The translations under genes and the position numbers were made by a program. From NCBI GenBank assembly GCA_003280915.1, contig QCDL01000005.1, positions 40,499-104,498 of the forward strand: a stretch of 64,000 nt of DNA. Direction: 5' to 3'. The stretch is from Prochlorococcus sp. AG-355-I04. GTDB lineage: Bacteria > Cyanobacteriota > Cyanobacteriia > PCC-6307 > Cyanobiaceae. Below, one piece after another: positions 18,029 through 26,919 of this stretch; the first letter of the stretch is position 1, and every line of letters starts with the position of its first letter. Under the pieces are notes generated by a model that was not told where the DNA came from, searched no databases, and saw only the letters and a list, made by a program, of their open reading frames with translations.

Positions 18029-19261
18029 TTATTGATTTAACTTTGAGACTGCCATCCCAGCGATCCATCCACTTGTCCAACAATGTTGAAAATTAAATCC
18101 ACCAGTTATCCCATCAACATCCAAAACTTCTCCAGAAAAAAATAATCCTGGACATATTAAGCTCTCCATACTTTTAAAATTAACCTCATTAATTTTTACG
18201 CCTCCGGAAGTAACAAATTCCTCTCCAAATGGACCTTTGCCCGAAATTATATATTTATCCCTCATTAGGGTATTTATCATTTTCTCTCTTTCATCCGCAA
18301 GTAAATCAGCCCACTTTTTCTCTTTATCAATACCTATTTTCTTTAATAAAAAAATCCATAATCTTTTTGTCAATAGTGGAACAGGTCTACTATTAATAAG
18401 ATTCACCTTGCCTTTATTTAATCTTAAATAATTAATTTTTTCTTTTAAATCCTCATAACTTAAAGAAGACCATTTAATGATTAAATTAAATTTATATTTT
18501 TGGCTATAAAGTTCCCTTGCTGCAATTGATGAAAGTTTTAATACTGCTGGCCCACTAAACCCCCAATGCGTTATTAGTAAATCGCCTCTATTTTGAAAAT
18601 TCTTATTGTTTAAATTAATTTCTATATCTATGCCCCTTATCGATACCCCACTACATTCATCCAAATTTGGTTCTTTTGTGGAAAAAGTAAAAAGCGATGG
18701 TACAGGTTTAACAATGGTGTGTCCAAGATTTTGAGCTAATTTATATCCGCTTGGATTACCTCCAGTTGAAAGAATAATATTTTTTGCAGTTACCTTTGCT
18801 TTTTTAAGACTAAAAATATTGAATATATTATCTGGAGTTTTTGCAATTTCTTTTACAAAAAATTTTGTTAGTATTTCTACGTTTTTTGATAAAGCACTTT
18901 TTCTCAAACAATCAATAACATCTGAAGAAGAATTAGACACTGGGAATACTCTTAGATCTTCCTCAATTTTTAATTTTAAACCTTTTTTCTCAAACCAATC
19001 GTATACATCTCCAGCAGCAAAACGATTAAATGATTCCAAGAGCTGAATTCCACCTCTGGGGTAATTCTCAATTAGTTCATTCGGTATCCATGTCGCATTA
19101 GTGACGTTACATCTTCCCCCTCCACTAATCCTTACTTTCTCCATAAGTTTTGAAGTTCCTTCAAGAATTATTATTCTTTTTATTCCATTTTCAGCAGCGG
19201 TTATTGCTGTCATAAAACCGGCTGCACCGCCTCCAACAACTGCTAAATCAAAAGTTTCCAA
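18029..19261 (-). CDS. HI0933/BaiN-like FAD-dependent oxidoreductase
   Basis: The 410-residue flavoprotein has the dinucleotide motif VVGGGAAGFMTAI, GGGRCNVTN characteristic of the HI0933 (YhiN/BaiN) family, ILSTGGNPSG, and the terminal GGFNFQHCWTSGWIAG. Members bind FAD and NAD(P); the gut homolog BaiN reduces steroids, but a cyanobacterial substrate is unknown. Monocistronic by appearance. Confidence 0.9.
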   Translation of the reverse strand: METFDLAVVGGGAAGFMTAITAAENGIKRIIILEGTSKLMEKVRISGGGRCNVTNATWIPNELIENYPRGGIQLLESFNRFAAGDVYDWFEKKGLKLKIEEDLRVFPVSNSSSDVIDCLRKSALSKNVEILTKFFVKEIAKTPDNIFNIFSLKKAKVTAKNIILSTGGNPSGYKLAQNLGHTIVKPVPSLFTFSTKEPNLDECSGVSIRGIDIEINLNNKNFQNRGDLLITHWGFSGPAVLKLSSIAARELYSQKYKFNLIIKWSSLSYEDLKEKINYLRLNKGKVNLINSRPVPLLTKRLWIFLLKKIGIDKEKKWADLLADEREKMINTLMRDKYIISGKGPFGEEFVTSGGVKINEVNFKSMESLICPGLFFSGEVLDVDGITGGFNFQHCWTSGWIAGMAVSKLNQ

Positions 19262-19494
19262 AAACTTATTATTTAATATGCTTCAATACGATAATAGCAA
19301 GTAGTTATAAAGAAAAATTAGTCCAAAAACCATTAAAAAATAAATATAAAACTTTAAAAGTACATAATAAATAGCTACGATTTGCTAATTTTTAAATTTC
19401 TAGAAAAATCAACACAGTCGTTATTTTTATGCTGTAACTTAATTAAATGATTTTGTTATTTTCTTACGTTAAATATTCTGAGGCCAGTTTTCCA

Positions 19495-19683
19495 ATGACT
19501 GGTCAATATACTGCTCTTCTTTTAATAACTTCTGTTATTTGGGTTCTACTTTGGGTTGGATATAGACAAAATAAGATAAATGATGAGATCAAGAAAAAAG
19601 AAAAAGAAGAAAGAATTAATGCGAAAGTTCAAAGAAGAAAGAAGCTAGAGAGTTTGTACCCTACTAATAAAAAAACTGTTTAG
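19495..19683 (+). CDS. Small membrane protein with basic tail
   Basis: From the ATG at 19495 the 62-residue product has one helix (YTALLLITSVIWVLLWVGY) and a very basic coiled tail (KKKEKEERINAKVQRRKK). The track uses a TTG/ATG frame start at 19447, which adds a second poor hydrophobic stretch. Unknown function. Confidence 0.65.
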   Translation: MTGQYTALLLITSVIWVLLWVGYRQNKINDEIKKKEKEERINAKVQRRKKLESLYPTNKKTV

Positions 19684-19708
19684 AATTAATAAATTATTTT
19701 CAGTAAAT

Positions 19709-19807
19709 ATGAAAAAAAATAATTTCAAATCACTAATTCAGTACTTACCGGGGGTTTTGATTCTTATTTATGTATTCTTTTTAGCATTTACTCAATTTAT
19801 AAAATAA
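19709..19807 (+). CDS. 32-residue single-TM peptide
   Basis: ATG opens a short frame with LPGVLILIYVFFLAFTQF spanning the membrane. It begins 25 bases after the previous small gene and could be co-transcribed with it. It resembles the size of small photosystem subunits, but no known subunit motif is recognisable. Confidence 0.55.
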   Translation: MKKNNFKSLIQYLPGVLILIYVFFLAFTQFIK

Positions 19808-19828
19808 AATTTTTAAATATTATTCGTT

Positions 19829-20701
19829 TTGATTGGAATCCTTTCTGCTTTTGGAGCTGCTACATCATGGACATATGCGTGCTTTATTTGGCGCTCGCAA
19901 ACTCAAAAATATAAATCAATAGATATTAATTTAATAAAAAATATAATAGCTTTTATAGTTTTTATACCTGCTTTTATCAATCTAAGTTCTACAACTGAAT
20001 TAAAAAACATATTTATCCTATTAATTAGTGGAATAATAGGTATTGGTTTAGGTGATACTTTCTATTTAAAGTCACTACAAATAATTGGCACAAGGAAAAC
20101 TTTATCTATAGAAACTCTTTCTCCGATAATGGCAGCTTTATCAGGGGAATTTTTTATTAATGAAAATTTAACAACTAAATCATGGGTTGGAATAATTATA
20201 GTAACGATTTCGCTATTCATAATTCTCAGAAATGGTAACGATTTTAAAGAGGAAAACTCCTCTTTCTCAGAAAAAAATAACTTTAAGATTTTTGCTTTTC
20301 CTTTTTTATCAGTTTTATGTGCTGTTTTTGGAGGTCTTTTATCAAGGATGGTTTTCCTTCAAAGCAATTTATCTCCTTTCCTTACCACTGAAATAAGATT
20401 ATTAGGTGCAATAATTTTTTTAATTAGTCTAAAAGGATTTAAGATTAATTTTTTCTTAAAATACATAGACAAAAAACAACAAAAAAGATTTTTTATTTCA
20501 ATACTTCTTGGAACAAATGTAGGAATATTTCTGCAACAAGTTGTCTTTAAAACCCTTCCCATAGGAGTAGGATGGGCTTTATTAAGCGTATCTCCAGTAA
20601 TTTCCTTATTTTTTGCTAAGACTGAGGAAAGAGAAATTACCAAAAAAATAATATTTTTTACTTGTTTTTTATTTTTTGGGTTGACATTAATAATTCTTTA
20701 A
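19829..20701 (+). CDS. EamA/DMT-superfamily transporter
   Basis: The 290-residue protein has about ten hydrophobic helices in two repeated halves, each with an EamA pattern (IGIGLGDTFYLKSLQIIGTRKTLSIETLSP; IGVGWALLSVSPVISL). DMT transporters export amino acids, nucleobases or sugars; the substrate is unknown. It opens with TTG 21 bases after the 32-residue peptide. Confidence 0.88.
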   Translation: MIGILSAFGAATSWTYACFIWRSQTQKYKSIDINLIKNIIAFIVFIPAFINLSSTTELKNIFILLISGIIGIGLGDTFYLKSLQIIGTRKTLSIETLSPIMAALSGEFFINENLTTKSWVGIIIVTISLFIILRNGNDFKEENSSFSEKNNFKIFAFPFLSVLCAVFGGLLSRMVFLQSNLSPFLTTEIRLLGAIIFLISLKGFKINFFLKYIDKKQQKRFFISILLGTNVGIFLQQVVFKTLPIGVGWALLSVSPVISLFFAKTEEREITKKIIFFTCFLFFGLTLIIL

Positions 20702-20777
20702 TCTCTGAGTTAATGTAAAAAATACTCATGTTAATAAAAATTAAATGAAATAAAATTACCCTATAAACACTAAAAAA

Positions 20778-20900
20778 ATGAAAACATTAAAGAAAAAAAG
20801 ACTCGGAACATTGGAAGTTTATGTTATTTTTTTAAGCTGCATTTATGCAGGCTTTATAGGTTATAAATCTCTATTAAATGTTTTATTTACTTGGAATTAA
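20778..20900 (+). CDS. 40-residue single-TM peptide
   Basis: ATG-initiated frame with a basic start (MKTLKKKRLG) and one hydrophobic helix (YVIFLSCIYAGFIGY). Its stop overlaps the convergent acidic-tail peptide by four bases. Confidence 0.55.
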   Translation: MKTLKKKRLGTLEVYVIFLSCIYAGFIGYKSLLNVLFTWN

Positions 20901-21031
20901 TTAATTCTTTCTAATGATTTAATCAACTTACCTCCATCTTGGTCATCATCATCATTTGAAGCGAAAAATAAAAAAAATATTCCTAAAGAAGCTATAGATA
21001 GCGAAATTGACAATACAGAAAGCTCATCCAT
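20897..21031 (-). CDS. 44-residue membrane peptide with DDDDQDGG tail
   Basis: One hydrophobic helix (SISLSIASLGIFFLFFA) is followed by SNDDDDQDGGKLI. The same acidic tail occurs in the ORF at 22168, which marks them as relatives. Function unknown. Confidence 0.62.
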   Translation of the reverse strand: MDELSVLSISLSIASLGIFFLFFASNDDDDQDGGKLIKSLERIN

Positions 21032-21150
21032 AAATTAGAAATTTTTTTTATGATAATCGAAAAAGAATAAAAGACAGTAAAGAAATACACATTCTCGACA
21101 ATAAATATTTCTTTTATTTATAAAATTAAAAAACACATCCGAACTGTTTC

Positions 21151-21426
21151 GTGAAAGTTCTAATAACTTCCCCCTGTAGTGCAAGCGTAATAATTCAGTA
21201 TGGAATAAAAAGTTGGCCTATTTGGGAATGTGAGCCAAGCAAATTTCAATGGAATTACGATGATAAGGAGATTTGCTTAATTATTGAAGGTCAAGCAAAA
21301 ATAATTACCCAAAACGGTGACATTTACGTGATTAAAGCTGGAGATCTAATTGAGTTTCCTGCTGGACTTAACTGCGAATGGGAAGTAACCAAAAGTATTA
21401 AAAAACATTATCGATTGGGTAGCTAA
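21151..21426 (+). CDS. Cupin-fold protein
   Basis: The 91 residues follow the Cupin_3 (DUF861) pattern: WPIWECEPSKFQWNYD, CLIIEGQAKIITQNG, and GDLIEFPAGLNCEWEV. The usual histidine ligands are mostly absent, so metal binding and catalysis are doubtful. The start is GTG. Ureidoglycine-aminohydrolase-like cupins share this outline. Confidence 0.8.
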   Translation: MKVLITSPCSASVIIQYGIKSWPIWECEPSKFQWNYDDKEICLIIEGQAKIITQNGDIYVIKAGDLIEFPAGLNCEWEVTKSIKKHYRLGS

Positions 21427-21517
21427 ATTTAAGAAAAAATATTTTTTCTTCTTTACTGTTAATTCAATGTAGATAAAATATGATTAATAAGTAATTTTCA
21501 AGAAGGAAAATCATATC

Positions 21518-21688
21518 ATGCCTTTTACTGATCAAGAATACTTTGAGGTTATTGAAAAAAACGAAATAGTAAAAAAGGCCTTTGAAAATATTAAGCAAAT
21601 TTGCATTGATTTACAAAAACAAACAAATTGTCCTGAAGAGGACCTAAAAGATTTTCTTGAGTTTATTTCTAAACAATGGAATAAGTAA
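21518..21688 (+). CDS. 56-residue soluble helical protein
   Basis: Preceded by AGAAGGAAAA, this ATG frame encodes an amphipathic charged peptide (FEVIEKNEIVKKAFENIKQ, CPEEDLKDFLEF). The opposite-strand ORF in the track (21532..21744) looks like a shadow of it. Confidence 0.58.
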   Translation: MPFTDQEYFEVIEKNEIVKKAFENIKQICIDLQKQTNCPEEDLKDFLEFISKQWNK

Positions 21689-21754
21689 TAATTAAAAAGC
21701 CTTTTAAGAATAATAGATTTAAAATCACAATTCAGTTCTCTCACAGAATTAGCT

Positions 21755-21886
21755 CTAATCTAATTCCTTTTTTGGTTTTGTATTGATACTAGAAGTTCCC
21801 TTAGCAGCAGAAACAAAGAAAAAGAAGCCTACAATTCCTGATATACCAAATATCGCAGCCAAAGGATCAAAAGTGAAAGAAAACAT
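21755..21886 (-). CDS. Small single-TM protein
   Basis: From the inner ATG (21886) the 43-residue product has FDPLAAIFGISGIVGFFFFVSAA as one membrane helix and a polar lysine-rich tail. The track start at 21937 adds a poor N-terminus. Typical of small picocyanobacterial membrane proteins without assigned function. Confidence 0.6.
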   Translation of the reverse strand: MFSFTFDPLAAIFGISGIVGFFFFVSAAKGTSSINTKPKKELD

Positions 21887-22167
21887 AGAATTTATAAAAT
21901 CAAGATAAATAATAGTTTTTGAATCAAAATTGTACAATTATTGTTAAGTATAAAAAATAACAATAACGCGATTCATTATGTCATTATTAGTTTCTCATAA
22001 GGATCAACAAAATTATTATTCACATTCATATTGAAGAATAAAAATATCAATAAATACTAAAGATTTATTCGTGCGACATAGCAAAGTTTAAAAAATATTT
22101 ATAGAAATATTGAATAACACTTCCCGAAGCATCCACAATTGTTGTTTCTTTAGATTAATATCAATCC

Positions 22168-22347
22168 ATGACAGAATTTTACTCAGCCTCTTCAGCAGTA
22201 AGTCCTTTTACGGTAATATTATGGTGTCTTTATCCAATAGCTGTACTTGTAATCATTGAGTTACTACTAGGGGGTGGATTTGATGATGATAACGATGACC
22301 AAGATGGAGGAATGCTTATACCTGCTTACTCTAGATCTGACGTTTGA
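22168..22347 (+). CDS. 59-residue membrane peptide with DDDNDDQDGG tail
   Basis: A hydrophobic helix (ILWCLYPIAVLVIIELLLGG) precedes GFDDDNDDQDGGMLIPAY. The tail repeats that of the ORF at 20897. The helix and acidic C-terminus suggest a membrane anchor with an exposed acidic end. Confidence 0.63.
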   Translation: MTEFYSASSAVSPFTVILWCLYPIAVLVIIELLLGGGFDDDNDDQDGGMLIPAYSRSDV

Positions 22348-22393
22348 AATTTTTAAGATTTTAAATTACAATCTTTGAAAAAATTTCAGAAAA

Positions 22394-22534
22394 TTGATTA
22401 GCAATATTGATACAACTCATATATCCTTAATTACACTCACCATTCTTATCATTTCCTCTCTGTCTTGGCTTGTCTTGAGAACTCTTAAAGAAGGTAGAAA
22501 AGCTTTAAAAGATATAAATAAGCATAAATCGTAA
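22394..22534 (+). CDS. 46-residue single-TM peptide, TTG start
   Basis: The frame opens at TTG and carries LITLTILIISSLSWLVL then a basic tail (LRTLKEGRKALKDINKHK). No ATG lies in frame. Protein-like composition is the main support. Confidence 0.48.
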   Translation: MISNIDTTHISLITLTILIISSLSWLVLRTLKEGRKALKDINKHKS

Positions 22535-22646
22535 AAAACTTAAATAAATACTAGAATTTGAAGGATTACTAAGTTAAACAACTACAAATTCATAGTTGTT
22601 CTTTTTTGTGACGGGGCTCTCCTTCTAATTACTTTAATAAATAAAA

Positions 22647-22742
22647 ATGCATCTAAATTCTTTACTTTATATTTGTTCTATATCTTTATTCATTTATATA
22701 ATGGCGCTATTTTGGAGAGACTTGCCAAATCAAAAAAAGTAA
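22647..22742 (+). CDS. 31-residue single-TM peptide
   Basis: ATG frame almost entirely hydrophobic (LLYICSISLFIYIMALFW) with a short polar end (RDLPNQKK). It is close in size to small photosystem/cytochrome subunits but has no recognisable signature. Confidence 0.5.
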   Translation: MHLNSLLYICSISLFIYIMALFWRDLPNQKK

Positions 22743-22820
22743 ATACTTAATATTAAATTTATTGCTTATTGAAATCAATTGAGTTATTAATTAAATATTG
22801 GATTTAATTTTTTTATATAA

Positions 22821-22985
22821 ATGCTGAAAGAATCTTCAAATAACAATAACAAAAATATATTCTCAGAGAATACAAGTATTGCAAAAGAAAAGATGATTTG
22901 CAAAGACGGATTCTGTTCATTACCAAATATAGATGAGATCCCAAAACAAGATTCAAATGATATGAATTTATTTGATCCTATTTAG
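22821..22985 (+). CDS. 54-residue polar peptide with CKDGFC
   Basis: A soluble Asn/Ser-rich peptide with CKDGFCSLPNIDEIP. The Cys-X4-Cys pair may bind metal or form a disulfide. Unknown family. Confidence 0.48.
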   Translation: MLKESSNNNNKNIFSENTSIAKEKMICKDGFCSLPNIDEIPKQDSNDMNLFDPI

Positions 22986-23053
22986 TAAATAAATAATTTT
23001 TTGATAAATTAAAGATTAAATTGATAATGTTAAATTCTTTGAATTTTTAATTT

Positions 23054-23389
23054 ATGCTTAATGACTTTTTAAACGCATATAAAGAGTTTTGGATTAAAGC
23101 TACAGAGTTCAAAGGATTCACATCTCGATCGGACTGGTGGTTGGTTCAACTAGCGAATCTTATAATTTCTATCCTAACTATCCCAATATTTTTAAAAACG
23201 TTTGGTTTTAATGCATATGGATTAGTTTGTATTATTCCTCAAATAGCTATTGATATAAGAAGAATCAGAGATTTTGGAAAAGATTGGAAATGGATTTTTA
23301 TTAATTTAGTACCTATCTTCGGATGGATATTGTGGTTCATTTGGTTAGGTTTTGGTAAGACAGGTAATGGAAAAAATAAACTTATATAG
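23054..23389 (+). CDS. DUF805 family membrane protein
   Basis: The 111 residues show the DUF805 layout: an N-terminal YKEFWIKATEFKGFTSRSDWW, three hydrophobic helices, DIRRIRDFGKDW, and a terminal GFGKTGNGKNK. Small inner-membrane proteins of unknown role. It is convergent with the acidic helical gene at 23.4 kb. Confidence 0.87.
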   Translation: MLNDFLNAYKEFWIKATEFKGFTSRSDWWLVQLANLIISILTIPIFLKTFGFNAYGLVCIIPQIAIDIRRIRDFGKDWKWIFINLVPIFGWILWFIWLGFGKTGNGKNKLI

Positions 23390-23392
23390 AAA

Positions 23393-23719
23393 TTAACCCT
23401 TTATTTTTTTTCTTTTTTTAAAATCTACAAATCTTATCTTATTTCTTAATTCTATTTGTTTTTCAAGAATTCTAAACACATGCATCTCGCATTCGGTTAA
23501 TTTAAGAAACTGATCGAGTGTATCTTTATCTTCTTCATCAAAATCTTCAAAAACTTCTGAAATAGCAATACTATTTGTAGAAATAAAATCCTCTGCAACA
23601 TCTAGTGGATTCTTACCTGATTCAAAATCCAGAAAAGCTTCATAAGAATTAAGTTCTCTCGTTAACCATTTAAACCATGGTTCATTTTTATTATGTTTTT
23701 TATTTTTGATTTTCTTCAT
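23393..23719 (-). CDS. Small acidic helical protein, paralog of 12803..13069
   Basis: The 108 residues share the pattern WFKWL, PLDVAEDFISTN and LDQFLKLTECEMHVFR with the 88-residue ORF at 12.8 kb, and add lysine-rich ends (MKKIKNKKHNKN; FKKRKKIKG). Function unknown; basic ends might contact nucleic acid or membrane. Confidence 0.72.
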   Translation of the reverse strand: MKKIKNKKHNKNEPWFKWLTRELNSYEAFLDFESGKNPLDVAEDFISTNSIAISEVFEDFDEEDKDTLDQFLKLTECEMHVFRILEKQIELRNKIRFVDFKKRKKIKG

Positions 23720-23934
23720 GAAAAAATTTTTACTAGTTTAATCATTATTAGTTATTGATTCTTTGACAGCTGTACAATTACTTATTTTAAAAACTTATTT
23801 ATAAAATTTATTTATAAACCTTATTTATTACAAAAAAACCAGCATAATTGACCATAAAACTACTTAAAGAATAAGTATTTATTACTCATTATTTTCTCTA
23901 TAAGATAGCTAACATTAGTTTTTAATAAAGTACA

Positions 23935-24153
23935 TTGTCAATTCCATTTTATGACTTTCCTTCATCTCCAATTTTAATAATTGGTGCTCTTGGTATTGCA
24001 GTAGCAATAGCAGTTTTTATTGTTTCTTACCAAAAATATTTCAATTCTCCTTTGAACAGAGAGCTTGCAGAAAAGAAAAAAAGCCTAATTAAGGAACAAA
24101 AAGAATTAAATGAAAGATTAGAAAAAATAGAACAAGATTTAAAAAATTTATAA
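23935..24153 (+). CDS. Single-TM protein with coiled-coil tail
   Basis: The 72-residue product starts at TTG. One helix (ILIIGALGIAVAIAVFIVSY) is followed by a charged heptad-like tail (EKKKSLIKEQKELNERLEK). It may anchor a coiled coil to a membrane. Confidence 0.62.
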   Translation: MSIPFYDFPSSPILIIGALGIAVAIAVFIVSYQKYFNSPLNRELAEKKKSLIKEQKELNERLEKIEQDLKNL

Positions 24154-24237
24154 AAAATTTCTCTTATATAAATGAGTTAATGATCTCGAATCCAAGATCA
24201 ATTTTTTTTTAAAAGGAATTATGGTCTATAAAGAGTT

Positions 24238-24393
24238 ATGGATAAAGATCATCTTATTGAATTAATTTCAAATAGCCTGCTTTACGATAGTAAAGATTCA
24301 GAATCAATTAGGAATCTTTGTGATTTTAAAAATTACTTAGAAAAGTTGAATTTAGAGCAATTAAGAACTATGTCAAAAGAATTTATTCTTTAG
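24238..24393 (+). CDS. 51-residue soluble peptide
   Basis: ATG frame with DKDHLIELISNSLLYDSKD and YLEKLNLEQLRTMSKEF. Amphipathic helices, no motif. Begins 85 bases after the coiled-coil gene. Confidence 0.5.
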   Translation: MDKDHLIELISNSLLYDSKDSESIRNLCDFKNYLEKLNLEQLRTMSKEFIL

Positions 24394-24468
24394 TACTATA
24401 ATTACAAATATTTTTTTAAAAATAAATACTTTTTGGAAATTGTTATTTTATTTAAAAATTAAAGAAAT

Positions 24469-25575
24469 ATGCCAGAAATAAATAGAAGTGAATTTTTAAT
24501 CAAGCCATTTCTAAAGAGAAACAACTTTAGGGCTTTCTATCAAATTATTTCAACCATCTGCCCAATAATTTCTATTTGGTTAATCGTTTACCAAATAATA
24601 AATCAACCTTTTTCAATATTTATAAAAGCATTTTTACTGATACCTATTATTTTTCTCCTTACTCTTTTCTCTTCTAGAACATTCTCATTAATGCATGATT
24701 GCGGTCATAATTCTCTTTTTACAAAACGAAAATTAAACCGCTTTTTTGGATTTTTACTTGGATTGGTTAATGGCATTCCCCAGAAGTCTTGGTCAATTGA
24801 TCATGCATTTCATCATAGGAATAATGGAAATTGGGAAATTTACAAAGGTCCGATAGATGTTTTAAGTCTTGAAAACTATAATTCCCTTTCAAAAAGAGAG
24901 CAAATATTTTATAAAATAAGTCGAAATTGGATGATGCTTTTCCCTGGCGGGTTTTTTTACTTAGTTTTAAAACCTAGATTAGGGCTGGTTATTATTATTT
25001 TTAATTTTACTAGAGATATATTGGAAGAAACTTTTATCAAAATAAAAAACAGAGAAATTCGTCAAATTCTATTTATTAATTCAAGAGTCAAACCACCTTT
25101 TTCTGATTATGGAGATAATTTCAGTGAACTATGTGAATTAATAATCAATAACATAGTAGTAATAATAGGATGGACTTTTATGTGTAAATGGTTGGGTTTG
25201 GTTTTTTTCTTATCATTTTATTCCATGATGTTAACCTTATCAGCAGCAATTTTAATATGTGTTTTTTTCGTACAACATAACTATGAGAATGCATATGCTA
25301 AAAATACAAGAAATTGGGATCTTATCGATGGAGCGATTTTAGGTAGTAGCAATTTAGATATCCCTGATTGGCTAAATTGGTTTTTAGCAGACATATCCTT
25401 CCACAGCATTCATCACCTCTCTGAGAGAATACCAAATTACAACTTAAGAGCTTGTCACAAAGCAAACATTCATTTGCTCCAACAATCAAAGTTCTTAAAA
25501 TTAAGCGATTTCTCTAAGTGCTTCAAATATATTATTTGGGATAACAAAAATGAAAAATTAATTCCAATAAGTTAA
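24469..25575 (+). CDS. Membrane fatty-acid desaturase
   Basis: The 368 residues carry the three histidine boxes of membrane di-iron desaturases: HDCGH (76-80), HAFHH (112-116) and HSIHH near residue 311, between hydrophobic helices. It inserts double bonds into acyl lipids using oxygen and ferredoxin, remodelling thylakoid membranes in response to cold or light. The boxes and length fit the omega-3/delta-12 type, but position specificity cannot be assigned. It differs clearly from the second desaturase 1.6 kb downstream. Confidence 0.88.
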   Translation: MPEINRSEFLIKPFLKRNNFRAFYQIISTICPIISIWLIVYQIINQPFSIFIKAFLLIPIIFLLTLFSSRTFSLMHDCGHNSLFTKRKLNRFFGFLLGLVNGIPQKSWSIDHAFHHRNNGNWEIYKGPIDVLSLENYNSLSKREQIFYKISRNWMMLFPGGFFYLVLKPRLGLVIIIFNFTRDILEETFIKIKNREIRQILFINSRVKPPFSDYGDNFSELCELIINNIVVIIGWTFMCKWLGLVFFLSFYSMMLTLSAAILICVFFVQHNYENAYAKNTRNWDLIDGAILGSSNLDIPDWLNWFLADISFHSIHHLSERIPNYNLRACHKANIHLLQQSKFLKLSDFSKCFKYIIWDNKNEKLIPIS

Positions 25576-25578
25576 TAG

Positions 25579-25731
25579 CTAATTAAACCTTCTTCTCAAT
25601 TTTCTTTTTAAAGGAATACTGCTATATGCATGAGTACCAATAGATGGAGGCACGTCATTCTTTAAAGGATGCATAAAAGCATTTGCCATACTCTCTAACA
25701 TTTTCGAAAGCCAATTAATTACTGATTTCAT
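25579..25731 (-). CDS. 50-residue basic protein
   Basis: The minus-strand frame carries an amphipathic start (SVINWLSKMLESMANAFMHP) then VPPSIGTHAYSSIPLKRKLRRR. The HP-x-VPPxIGxxxY pattern looks conserved rather than random, but I do not recognise the family. Its stop lies three bases after the convergent desaturase stop. Confidence 0.58.
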   Translation of the reverse strand: MKSVINWLSKMLESMANAFMHPLKNDVPPSIGTHAYSSIPLKRKLRRRFN

Positions 25732-26019
25732 TTGAAAACCTAAAAGTGCACTTTTATATCATCTAACTAAATTATTAAAAAGTAAATCAGTCTTTATGCT
25801 GATTTTTTTGGAAGATTACGTTATAAATGATTATTAAATAATCAAAATTATTGTTTCCAATATTCTTATAAAAGAAGTTTATTATTGTCTTTTTAAAGTT
25901 AAACCAAATGCAAAATAAATTTAGGGAATAATACTTATTTTTTCTAATTAACTTAATAAATTAAATTATTGAACATAATTTTATGCTATATCTCTATTCC
26001 AAATAAATCTAAAATTATT

Positions 26020-26178
26020 ATGAATAATTCATTTGTTTCTACAAACCAGGATACAGAAATAGATTCTATTAATTCATATTTTGAGTGTATTACTGAATGC
26101 AGTATTTTGAATGGCCATCAAGAATGTATTACTCGTTGTGTAGAGGTTCATTTAAAGGGGGGGGATCAAAATGAATAA
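26020..26178 (+). CDS. Twin-CX3C small protein
   Basis: From the inner ATG the 52-residue product has FECITECSILNGHQECITRC, two CX3C pairs separated by ten residues. The track begins at an upstream TTG. The inner start gives a size equal to the related ORF at 44877. It overlaps the next gene by eight bases. The twin pairs could form a helical hairpin held by disulfides or bind metal. Confidence 0.65.
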   Translation: MNNSFVSTNQDTEIDSINSYFECITECSILNGHQECITRCVEVHLKGGDQNE

Positions 26179-26323
26179 AAAAAATTCACCTCAAAGGAAA
26201 ACTACTTTAAAATGGAACTCTAATGGAGAGCTCTCAGAAATTGATATGTTGAGAATTTTAGAAAAGATATCTTCTAACGAGCTTAATAAATGTAAATTAA
26301 CATGCGATTCTGATCAAATTTAA
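26171..26323 (+). CDS. 50-residue protein downstream of twin-CX3C gene
   Basis: The ATG overlaps the preceding stop by eight bases after GGGGGGAT, a purine-rich Shine-Dalgarno-like run. The product is basic at the N-terminus and ends in NELNKCKLTCDSDQ, a single CX3C. Translational coupling with the twin-CX3C gene is likely. Confidence 0.6.
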   Translation: MNKKNSPQRKTTLKWNSNGELSEIDMLRILEKISSNELNKCKLTCDSDQI

Positions 26324-26460
26324 AAAATTTTTTTCAAAAATTTTTCCAATGTTGCTGATAAAAAGCAGCTTATGGGTTTTTTGTAAGATCTCAATTTTAA
26401 TTAACTAGATCAATCTAGATTAAAACATTTTAACAACATCTTAGGTTTTAATTTAAAAAA

Positions 26461-26601
26461 TTAATTTTTAGAACTCCTACCTTTTTTAAAGAATGTTTTA
26501 CTAACTTCTTTTTTTGTTAGTTGAATCGGTTTTATTAATCCTGAATCACCATGAGTTGGACAATAATAAGTCATAAGCATCCACTTTTTTTCTTCATCCA
26601 T
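26461..26601 (-). CDS. 46-residue basic peptide
   Basis: Minus-strand ATG frame: MDEEKKWMLMTYYCPTHGDSG and a lysine-rich tail (LTKKEVSKTFFKKGRSSK). The CPTH segment is the only possible ligand motif. Unknown. Confidence 0.5.
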   Translation of the reverse strand: MDEEKKWMLMTYYCPTHGDSGLIKPIQLTKKEVSKTFFKKGRSSKN

Positions 26602-26787
26602 AAGAAATCTTTTAAATAATGATTAAGTTTTTAAGACGGATTATGAAAAAACTGATTTTTTTTAATCTTTTTTTCTTTTTTACTTAATAATTTATAAAAA
26701 TTTTGATTCTATTCTCACTAAATAGATATAAATACGCATTTCTTTTAAGAAAAATCCTGCTATTTTTTGGTAAATTCAAAATTATTC

Positions 26788-26919
26788 ATGTCTCTAGAAT
26801 CTATATTGATGGTAGTTGCTCCAATCTGTCTTTTTACAGTGGGAGTGATTGTTTTACCTATTCTAGTAAAACCACGTAAACAATCTGGTTTGCCTAAGAG
26901 GTATATACGCGGTCTTTAA
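26788..26919 (+). CDS. 43-residue single-TM peptide
   Basis: The helix ILMVVAPICLFTVGVIVLPI is followed by a basic PRKQSGLPKRYIRG tail. Size and topology resemble small photosystem I or cytochrome b6f subunits, but no subunit-specific residues are seen. Confidence 0.6.
   Translation: MSLESILMVVAPICLFTVGVIVLPILVKPRKQSGLPKRYIRGL

Noticed and set aside
21431-21450. AAGAAAAA/TTTTTCTT inverted repeat
   Set aside because: Almost only A/T pairs; such palindromes are common by chance in this sequence.
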